The notes under the pieces: model-generated
Told to the model about the DNA's origin: nothing
Database searches by the model: none
Seen by the model: only the letters and a program-made list of their open reading frames with translations
Shown: positions 1-4,816 of the stretch, in pieces
How positions within the stretch are numbered: the stretch's first letter is position 1
Layout of the letters: every line of letters begins with the position of its first letter
Assembly: GCA_029863735.1 (NCBI GenBank)
Contig: JAOTUT010000108.1
Coordinates: 1 to 5,839, forward strand
Source: Ignavibacteria bacterium
GTDB lineage: Bacteria > Bacteroidota > Ignavibacteria > Ignavibacteriales > Ignavibacteriaceae
DNA length: 5,839 bases
Reading direction: 5' to 3'
Program-made: the position numbers and the translations under genes

Positions 1-63
1 GGATTTGTTGGCAGAGAAGAAGGCATTTCTGTGATGGCTGTAGTAACTGTTGTAAGAAAATAA
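1..63 (+). CDS. C-terminal end of an unidentified protein (5' truncated by window edge)
   Basis: An open frame enters from the left edge and ends at TAA 61-63, giving 20 residues (GFVGREEGISVMAVVTVVRK). The stop overlaps the ATG of the next gene by one base (TAATG), the usual signature of translational coupling. The next gene has no clear Shine-Dalgarno of its own, so this gene is probably the preceding member of the same operon. The tail ends in a hydrophobic strand followed by Arg-Lys. That would suit the last beta strand of a Rossmann-type enzyme such as a methyltransferase, but 20 residues are not enough to assign a family and I do not assign one. Confidence 0.6.
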   Translation, partial: GFVGREEGISVMAVVTVVRK

Positions 64-674
64 TGTTTGAAGATATCCTCAATCAATTTTCAACATTTTC
101 TCCAATCTGGATTTACATTACTTTGTTTCTTTTCGCATTTGTTGAAAACATTTTTCCACCTTCACCAAGTGATATTGTACTGGTCGTAGGCGGTTCACTC
201 GTCGGAACCGGTGTAATAAGTTTTATCCCATCACTAACTCTTGCTACTCTTGGAAGTATTGCCGGTTTTATGGTTATGTTTTATATAGGATCAACCGTGG
301 ATAAGAAAGTTATTCATGCCGGCAGATTTAAATATATTCCGGTTGGTTCCATTGATAAAGTCGAAACCTGGTTCAGGAAATACGGATATTTAATAATTGT
401 AGCAAATCGTTTTATGCCAGGAACAAGAGCAGTCATTTCCTTTTTTGCAGGAATTAGTAATCTCGATCCCAAAAGAACAACTACTTTATGCTTTGTTTCA
501 GCTCTCCTCTGGAATATAATTATGCTTTACCTTGGATTTATTTTCGGTGATAATGTTGCCAAAGTTGATGAATACTTAACAACATACCGCAACATTGTAA
601 TTGTTGTAACAGTTGTTGTCATTTTATTTTTCATCGTCAGATTATTTTTCAGAAAAAGGAAATCAGCAACTTGA
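63..674 (+). CDS. DedA family (VTT/SNARE-associated domain) inner-membrane protein
   Basis: This is a 203-residue polytopic membrane protein, the usual size for the DedA family. Family members act in the inner membrane as lipid translocases; undecaprenyl-phosphate recycling and phosphatidylethanolamine flipping have been described. Seen here: an N-terminal hydrophobic segment carrying the conserved acidic and proline signature (E28-N-I-F-P-P-S-P-S-D37), a glycine-rich segment (residues 43-52), a membrane segment at about 57-77, and the family hallmark R116-F-M-P-G-T-R122 followed by a hydrophobic stretch ending FFAG (to G130). Two more membrane segments follow at about 142-162 and 178-196, then a basic tail (RKRKSAT). 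The start at ATG 63 overlaps the upstream stop by one base, and the 3' end overlaps lnt by four bases (TTGA). No strong Shine-Dalgarno precedes the ATG, so translation is probably coupled. The family call is secure; the transported lipid is not determined by the sequence. Confidence 0.93.
   Translation: MFEDILNQFSTFSPIWIYITLFLFAFVENIFPPSPSDIVLVVGGSLVGTGVISFIPSLTLATLGSIAGFMVMFYIGSTVDKKVIHAGRFKYIPVGSIDKVETWFRKYGYLIIVANRFMPGTRAVISFFAGISNLDPKRTTTLCFVSALLWNIIMLYLGFIFGDNVAKVDEYLTTYRNIVIVVTVVVILFFIVRLFFRKRKSAT
656..660 (+). promoter_or_regulatory. Shine-Dalgarno for the lnt TTG start
   Basis: AAGGA lies 10 bases before the TTG at 671, inside the 3' end of the DedA-family gene. No ATG or GTG in the lnt frame lies nearby, and the next in-frame ATG is in the second membrane segment. 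This site and the TTGA overlap therefore decide in favour of TTG as the start codon. Confidence 0.6.
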
Positions 675-2329
675 AGTTTTTATCAAAATATAGAATACAC
701 GTTACTCCTGAAGAAAAAAAGCAGAGAAAAAAAGATTGGCTTCTTTTAATCCTTAGCGGAATAGTTCTTGGAATATCATTCCCTCCGTTTCCATTTCCTT
801 TTACACTTTTAATTTTTGTTGGATTGATTCCATACTTTGCTGTTATGAAAAAAAGAACAACACTTGTCTCAATCAACAAAGCAACGTTTATCTTTTCTTT
901 TTTCTTTAGCATTACTACAATTTATTGGGTGGGTAGTTGGTCGTCAGATGCTGATCCGTATTTAATGTTGGCAGGTGCAGCTCTTCTCTTTGCTTATCCG
1001 GGTGTTATGCTTATTCCATCAACTCTCTATTACTTAGCTAAAAAAGTATTTCCTAAGTTTGATGCACTCTGGCTCTTCCCAATTTTTTGGGTGACACTTG
1101 AATATCTTTTAACTCTAACCGACTTGAGATTTCCCTGGTTATTGCTTGGGCATGGACTAGCAAAATTCAATTTATTTATTCAAGGTGCGGACATAATCGG
1201 GACAAATGGTTTGTCATTGACCGTTGCTTACATCAATGTACTTCTTTTTAAATCATTTTTTGAAAAGAGATCAGGGGATAAGTTTAATTTAAAGCCAGCT
1301 CTTATAGCAGTATTAATTTTTCTATGCTTGATGATTTACGGTATATACAAAGTTTCATCATTTAAAATATCAGATAGAAAAATAAAAGTAGGAATTATTC
1401 AGCCAGATATAAATCCATGGGATAAATGGTCAACCGGAAATCTTGGTCAGCTGACAAACCAATATCTTGACCTTTCAAAAAAATGTGTAGATGAAGGAGC
1501 AGAATTAATTTTATGGCCGGAAACTGCTTTGTCAGATTATGTTTTTGGAGGAAATTACAATATTGTTGAAGATTCAATTTTTAATTTTCTTGATCGCAAC
1601 AAAGTCTCATTACTCACGGGAATGCCAGACATTGTTTATTTCTTCGATCAAAATAAAATTCCTGAAGATGCAAAATATTCCAAGCAGGGCGATTATTACT
1701 ACGCGACTTACAATGCAGTTCTTGGTCTGAATCCCGACTCAAGAGAAATTCAACGTTATGGAAAAATGAAACTTGTTCCGCTGGGAGAAAAAGTTCCTTT
1801 TTCTGATCAATTTACTTTTCTTGGAGATATTTTTAAATGGGGAGTAGGAATAACGGGTTGGAATATTGGAAAGGATACGACAGTCTTTAAAATATACAAC
1901 GATGGAATTGACACAATAAAAGTCGGTGGACTTGTTTGCTACGAATCTGTCGACCCGGTTTTTGTATCCGCCTTCGTTCAAAAAGGTGCGGAGATGATTT
2001 CAGTTGTCACAAATGATAGCTGGTACGGAAAATCCAGCGGCCCATATCAGCACAAAGATTTTGGAATTCTTCGCGCCGTTGAAAACAGAAGATCAGTTGT
2101 ACGTTGTGCTAACGGTGGAATAAGCTGTATAATTAATGCGAAAGGTGAAATACTTTCTGAGACTGAATTATATACAAAAACTACTTTAGTTGGAGAAGTT
2201 CCTCTGCAAGAAGAGAAAACGTTTTTTACTGAGAATCCATTAATTGTCCCCGTTCTTTGTTCAGTATTTTCCTTCTGGATTTTTGGAATGAATATTTTAA
2301 TTTGGTTGAAGAAAAAATTTAAAATGTAA
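671..2329 (+). CDS. lnt: apolipoprotein N-acyltransferase
   Basis: Lnt transfers an acyl chain from a phospholipid to the N-terminal cysteine of diacylated lipoproteins, the last step of lipoprotein maturation, on the periplasmic face of the inner membrane. The 552-residue protein has a lysine-rich cytoplasmic tail and hydrophobic segments at about 23-40, 43-58, 70-88, 98-118, 130-148, 180-195 and 208-226. A carbon-nitrogen hydrolase domain (about 238-510) follows, then a closing membrane helix (about 523-545). The nitrilase-type triad is visible: E284 in LILWPET, K365 in YGKMKLVPLGE (with the supporting E373), and C423 in GGLVCYES. The downstream signature TNDSWYGKSSGP-QH is also present. 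The E-to-K and K-to-C spacings (81 and 58) are somewhat longer than the 68 and 52 I recall for E. coli Lnt, so the extra length lies in loops of the catalytic domain. Translation starts at TTG, overlapping the DedA stop as TTGA. It appears fully functional, with no dolichyl-phosphate mannose synthase fusion. Confidence 0.97.
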   Translation: MKFLSKYRIHVTPEEKKQRKKDWLLLILSGIVLGISFPPFPFPFTLLIFVGLIPYFAVMKKRTTLVSINKATFIFSFFFSITTIYWVGSWSSDADPYLMLAGAALLFAYPGVMLIPSTLYYLAKKVFPKFDALWLFPIFWVTLEYLLTLTDLRFPWLLLGHGLAKFNLFIQGADIIGTNGLSLTVAYINVLLFKSFFEKRSGDKFNLKPALIAVLIFLCLMIYGIYKVSSFKISDRKIKVGIIQPDINPWDKWSTGNLGQLTNQYLDLSKKCVDEGAELILWPETALSDYVFGGNYNIVEDSIFNFLDRNKVSLLTGMPDIVYFFDQNKIPEDAKYSKQGDYYYATYNAVLGLNPDSREIQRYGKMKLVPLGEKVPFSDQFTFLGDIFKWGVGITGWNIGKDTTVFKIYNDGIDTIKVGGLVCYESVDPVFVSAFVQKGAEMISVVTNDSWYGKSSGPYQHKDFGILRAVENRRSVVRCANGGISCIINAKGEILSETELYTKTTLVGEVPLQEEKTFFTENPLIVPVLCSVFSFWIFGMNILIWLKKKFKM

Positions 2330-2340
2330 ATTACAACGGT

Positions 2341-2419
2341 CGTCATCACGAGAGAAGCGAAGTGATCTTCAAATTAATGGTCTAAAGATTGCTTCGTCAT
2401 TTCATTCCTCGCAATGACA
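2341..2419. repeat. palindromic intergenic repeat, copy 1 (GTCATTGCGAG-type)
   Basis: Two inverted half-units lie in the spacer after lnt. The left half is 2342-2369 (GTCATCACGAG ... CGAAGTGATCTT) and the right half is 2385-2418 (AAGATTGCTTCG ... CTCGCAATGAC). The inner arms 2358-2369 and 2385-2396 pair over 12 bases with two G.U wobbles. The outer arms 2342-2352 and 2408-2418 match at 9 of 11. Each half can also fold alone: ATCAC 2345-2349 with GTGAT 2362-2366, and ATTGC 2388-2392 with GCAAT 2411-2415. The right end shares CTCGCAATGAC exactly with copy 2. There is no transposase and no T-run after it, so it looks like a non-autonomous, REP-like dispersed element that will be transcribed as an RNA hairpin. 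Membership of a family common in Bacteroidota and other phyla is from memory. Confidence 0.85.
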
Positions 2420-2437
2420 TACAAATTGTTCGAATTC

Positions 2438-2441
2438 AGGA
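2438..2441 (+). promoter_or_regulatory. Shine-Dalgarno fixing the threonine aldolase start
   Basis: AGGA sits seven bases before ATG 2449. The same frame is open further upstream to an ATG at 2389, but those 20 codons read through the right arm of repeat copy 1. This site, together with the family N-terminus (M-K-F-I-D-L-R-S-D-T), places the true start at 2449. Confidence 0.75.
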
Positions 2442-2448
2442 AATCAAA

Positions 2449-3474
2449 ATGAAATTTATAGACTTAAGAAGCGATACAGTAACCAAACCATCTCCTGAAA
2501 TGCGTAAAGCAATGTACGAAGCGGAAGTTGGTGATGATGTTTTTAAAGAAGATCCAACCGTTAACAAGCTTGAAGAATATATTGCTGAATTACTTGGGAA
2601 AGAATCAGCACTTTTTGTACCGAGTGGTGTAATGGGTAATCAGATTTGTCTGAATGTTCTGACAGAACCTGGTGATGAAGTTATTTGTGACAGGGAAGCG
2701 CATATTTTCAATTATGAATCAGCTTCACCAGCAAGATTAAGTGGAATTCAACTTTATCCACTTGAGGGAATACTCGGAATTCTTTTTGCCGAGCAAGTTG
2801 AACCTTATATCCGAACAACAGCTTATCATATGCCTCGCACAAAAGTTATTGAAGTAGAAAACACCCACAATCGTGCGGGTGGTACTATTTGGCCGATGGA
2901 GAATATCATTAGTTTAAAAAATCTCGCAAAGAAACATAACTTGTACCATCACCTTGATGGTGCAAGGATCTGGAATGCCTGTGCTGAAACTGGAATTACT
3001 CCAATTAAATATGCAACACATTTTGATACTGTTTCCTGCTGCTTCTCAAAAGGATTGGGCGCACCGATTGGTTCTGCAATTGCCGGTTCAAAAGAATTTG
3101 TCCAAGAAGCGTATCGTGTGAGAAAAGCCTGGGGTGGTGGAATGAGGCAGGTTGGAATACTCGCTGCTGCAGCTTTGTATGCTGTTCAAAATAACAGGGA
3201 AAGATTACGTGAGGATCACTGGAGAGCAAAGCATCTTGCTGAAAGAATAAAGTTAAATCCCAACCTTGAAATAAATATGGAAGCAGTGCAAACAAATATC
3301 ATTCTCTTTAAACCACTCAAGATGACATCTACGAAAGGTTTGAGGAAATGTCAGGAGAAAGGATTGATTTTAACACCTGGAACAATTGATTCAATCCGTG
3401 CTGTTACCCATTTTGATATTAACGATGATGATATTGAAAATGCTGCCAATATTCTTGATGAGGTTTTTAAATGA
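2449..3474 (+). CDS. ltaE: low-specificity L-threonine aldolase (PLP-dependent)
   Basis: This cytosolic PLP enzyme cleaves L-threonine or L-allo-threonine to glycine and acetaldehyde; it belongs to fold-type I, the beta-eliminating lyase family. The 341 residues match the usual length of about 335-345. Visible landmarks in order are the N-terminal DLRSDTVTKP (residues 5-14), the phosphate-binding S59-G60 in VPSGVMGNQ, and H85 in REAHIFNYES, which stacks on the PLP ring in the family. After these come D170 and R173 in HLDGARIWNA, the Schiff-base lysine K201 in CFSKGLGAPIGS, and R317 in SIRAVTHFD for the substrate carboxylate. All expected catalytic residues are present. A longer frame starting at 2389 is rejected because the extra residues come from the repeat. 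The gene overlaps the thioesterase by ATGA. The symbol ltaE follows E. coli usage; ltaA is also used, and stereospecificity cannot be read from the sequence. Confidence 0.95.
   Translation: MKFIDLRSDTVTKPSPEMRKAMYEAEVGDDVFKEDPTVNKLEEYIAELLGKESALFVPSGVMGNQICLNVLTEPGDEVICDREAHIFNYESASPARLSGIQLYPLEGILGILFAEQVEPYIRTTAYHMPRTKVIEVENTHNRAGGTIWPMENIISLKNLAKKHNLYHHLDGARIWNACAETGITPIKYATHFDTVSCCFSKGLGAPIGSAIAGSKEFVQEAYRVRKAWGGGMRQVGILAAAALYAVQNNRERLREDHWRAKHLAERIKLNPNLEINMEAVQTNIILFKPLKMTSTKGLRKCQEKGLILTPGTIDSIRAVTHFDINDDDIENAANILDEVFK
3460..3463 (+). promoter_or_regulatory. Shine-Dalgarno for the thioesterase, inside ltaE
   Basis: GAGG lies seven bases before ATG 3471, within the last codons of the aldolase gene. 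The following ATGA overlap suggests that ribosomes finishing ltaE re-initiate here. Confidence 0.6.
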
Positions 3475-3929
3475 GCGAACTATTAACTCCGAAAGATTTT
3501 AAACACAAGTTCTCGGTAACTGTACGATTTCACGAAGTTGATATGCTTGGTGTTTGTTACAATGCTGTATATATCAATTTCTTTGAAACTGCAAGATTAG
3601 AGTACATTAAAGCCGCTGGACTGATGCCTGCGAGGGGAATTTTCTCAGATGGAAATATTTTTTTCATCGTGAAAAATGAAATTAATTATCGTGGTTATGC
3701 ATATCACGACGACATTTTGGATGTCTATTCAAAAATTTCTTATATAAAAAATTCATCTTTTGGATACGATCATTTAATTGTAAATCAGAAATCTGGTAAA
3801 GTAATTGTTGATGGGAAAGTGGTCATTGTTCATGTAGATTCGAATACTAGAAAATCTAAACGCCTTTCTGAAAAATTTATTGAGAAAGTAAAGAAATTTG
3901 AACCGTCAGTAAAAATATTAAGGGATTAA
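3471..3929 (+). CDS. hotdog-fold acyl-CoA thioesterase (YbgC/4-hydroxybenzoyl-CoA thioesterase-like)
   Basis: This 152-residue single-domain protein is of the size expected for the COG0824 thioesterases, which hydrolyse acyl-CoA (or acyl-ACP) thioesters in the cytosol, usually as tetramers. The diagnostic N-terminal motif is clear: V18-R-F-H-E-V-D24-M-L-G27-V-C-Y-N31-A-V-Y34, then INFFETARLEYI. D24 is at the position of the catalytic aspartate of the family, and E39/R42 begin the conserved central helix. Position 31 is Asn, where YbgC-type members often have His (VYHANY). The NAVY form resembles the GHVNNAVY branch of the same superfamily, so the substrate class is open. A predicted beta-sheet half follows (about residues 64-128), ending in a lysine-rich C-terminal helix. 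It is translationally coupled to ltaE by ATGA and preceded by GAGG. The biological link to threonine cleavage is not evident. Confidence 0.88.
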   Translation: MSELLTPKDFKHKFSVTVRFHEVDMLGVCYNAVYINFFETARLEYIKAAGLMPARGIFSDGNIFFIVKNEINYRGYAYHDDILDVYSKISYIKNSSFGYDHLIVNQKSGKVIVDGKVVIVHVDSNTRKSKRLSEKFIEKVKKFEPSVKILRD

Positions 3930-3937
3930 TACTAACT

Positions 3938-4017
3938 TGTCATTGCGAATCCCGATTAATCGGGATGAAGCAATCTCCACAGGTTAGAAAGATTGTTTCG
4001 CTCCGCTCGCAATGACG
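3938..4017. repeat. palindromic intergenic repeat, copy 2 (GTCATTGCGAG-type)
   Basis: This is a second member of the same repeat family, in the spacer after the thioesterase. The outer arms GTCATTGCGA 3939-3948 and TCGCAATGAC 4007-4016 are a perfect 10-base inverted repeat. The inner arms GAAGCAATCT 3967-3976 and AGATTGTTTC 3990-3999 match at 9 of 10, the exception being a G.U-compatible pair. The apical loop is 3977-3989. Each half can also fold alone: ATTGC 3942-3946 with GCAAT 3970-3974, and ATTGT 3992-3996 with GCAAT 4010-4014. The left half holds an extra perfect palindrome absent from the right half. Compared with copy 1, the right half is six bases shorter between the shared AGATTG and CTCGCAATGAC ends. 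No terminator-like T-run follows. Confidence 0.88.
3949..3966. repeat. perfect 18-base palindrome nested in repeat copy 2
   Basis: ATCCCGATTAATCGGGAT reads the same on both strands. It lies inside the left half-unit of copy 2, between the ATTGC and GCAAT arms, and extends that half into a long two-part stem. As RNA it could form a stem of about seven base pairs with a four-base loop. It could alternatively be a dyad recognised by a dimeric DNA-binding protein, but its position inside a repeat makes a structural role or a repeat variant more likely. Confidence 0.8.
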
Positions 4018-4026
4018 GTAATTTTA

Positions 4027-4032
4027 GAAGGA
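4027..4032 (+). promoter_or_regulatory. Shine-Dalgarno for the exonuclease
   Basis: GAAGGA lies seven bases before ATG 4040, just downstream of the end of repeat copy 2. It is the clearest ribosome binding site in the window and supports this ATG as the start. Confidence 0.7.
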
Positions 4033-4039
4033 AAATACA

Positions 4040-4729
4040 ATGAGAAGAATAGTATTTGACATTGAAACCTGTGCCTACCCGTTTGAATCCCTTGCTGAAA
4101 GTCAGAGAGAATACCTTCTTCGCTATGCCGATAAAGAACCCGATCCGGAAAAAAGACAAATGATGATTGATGATGCAGTCCGTTATACGAGCCTTTACCC
4201 TTACACATCAAAATGTATTGTGATTGGGATTTATGATGTTGAAAAGGAAAAGTCTTATGTGTATTACGAAAGCGATATGAAGCAAGACTGGAAAAGCGAG
4301 GATGGGAAAGTTTATTACAAAGGATTATCTGAGAAAGTAATGCTTGAATCGTTTTGGCGGGTGGCAAAAGCAGTTGATCAGTTTGTTACTTTCAACGGAA
4401 GAAATTTTGACGTTCCATTTTTAACGATGCGCTCTGCAATGCTTGGAGTTAAGGTAAGTAGAAATTTAATGGGCTATCGTTATGGAGATGAACATATTGA
4501 TTTACTTGAGCATTTTACTTTTTATGGCGCAACAAGAAAATTTAATCTTGATTTTTATTGCCAGTCATTCGGAATTGAATCACCTAAATCAAAAGATATT
4601 TCCGGAATGGAAGTTAAAAATCTTTACGAAGCCGGAAGAATAAAAGATATTGCTGTCTACTGCTCGAAGGATATTTATGCAACTTATCAGTTATTCAAGA
4701 TTTGGGAAGAGTATTTAAATTTGAAGTAG
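4040..4729 (+). CDS. stand-alone DEDDy 3'-5' exonuclease, PolB-exonuclease-like (ribonuclease H-like fold)
   Basis: A 229-residue protein that matches the proofreading exonuclease domain of family-B DNA polymerases but has no polymerase domain. The four acidic metal ligands and the tyrosine of the DEDDy class are all visible. Exo I is D7 and E9 in VFDIET. Exo II is D124 in FNGRNFDVPFL, with N119 of the N-x3-F/D type motif. Exo III is Y207 and D211 in AVYCSKDIYATYQLF. A charged stretch (about residues 15-57) separates Exo I from the following beta strands, and HIDLLEHF (152-159) contributes another conserved Asp. The expected activity is metal-dependent 3'-to-5' degradation of single-stranded DNA or RNA ends. 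The family is often annotated only as a predicted exonuclease, and its physiological substrate is unknown to me. The gene stands alone between two non-coding spacers, with its own strong ribosome binding site. Confidence 0.88.
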   Translation: MRRIVFDIETCAYPFESLAESQREYLLRYADKEPDPEKRQMMIDDAVRYTSLYPYTSKCIVIGIYDVEKEKSYVYYESDMKQDWKSEDGKVYYKGLSEKVMLESFWRVAKAVDQFVTFNGRNFDVPFLTMRSAMLGVKVSRNLMGYRYGDEHIDLLEHFTFYGATRKFNLDFYCQSFGIESPKSKDISGMEVKNLYEAGRIKDIAVYCSKDIYATYQLFKIWEEYLNLK

Positions 4730-4735
4730 AATTAC

Positions 4736-4756
4736 CTCCTCCGATAAAGGGAGGGG
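4736..4756 (+). terminator. terminator-like hairpin after the exonuclease gene
   Basis: Seven base pairs can form between 4736-4742 (CTCCTCC read as C-T-C-C-T-C-C) and 4750-4756 (GGAGGGG), including one T.G pair, around the seven-base loop GATAAAG. The hairpin starts seven bases after the exonuclease stop and is followed by an AT-rich run (AATAATTTTATTATATTT) rather than a pure T-tract. That fits a weak intrinsic terminator separating the exonuclease from purL. It could instead be another small dispersed palindrome. Confidence 0.5.
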
Positions 4757-4816
4757 AATAATTTTATTATATTTCCTTCCCAAAATTTCATGCTTAAACT
4801 TAAAACCAGCTAATAA

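Noticed and set aside
1395..1981. Short open frames on both strands inside the Lnt catalytic domain
   Set aside because: They overlap the region carrying the E284/K365/C423 triad and have no ribosome binding site or family resemblance.
2389..2448. Longer start for threonine aldolase at ATG 2389
   Set aside because: The added codons translate the arm of a palindromic repeat; the family N-terminus and an AGGA site support 2449.
3938..4017. Repeat copy 2 as an intrinsic terminator or small RNA gene
   Set aside because: The stem is strong but is followed by GGTAATTTTAG, not a T-run, and a related copy sits in another spacer, so a dispersed repeat explains it better.
2341..4017. The two repeats as a CRISPR array or as ends of a transposon
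   Set aside because: There are only two diverged copies about 1.6 kb apart with ordinary metabolic genes between them and no cas genes, transposase or clear target-site duplication.
3956..4367. Minus-strand open frames across repeat copy 2 and the start of the exonuclease gene
   Set aside because: They read antisense to a well-supported gene and end in repeat-derived peptides such as VIASGAKQS, a typical artefact of this repeat; no family features are seen.
4701..4723. Possible Bacteroidota-type promoter (TTTG ... TAAATTTG) upstream of purL
   Set aside because: TAAATTTG fits TANNTTTG, but the spacing to the upstream TTTG is about 11 bases instead of the expected 19-20, and it lies within the end of the exonuclease gene.
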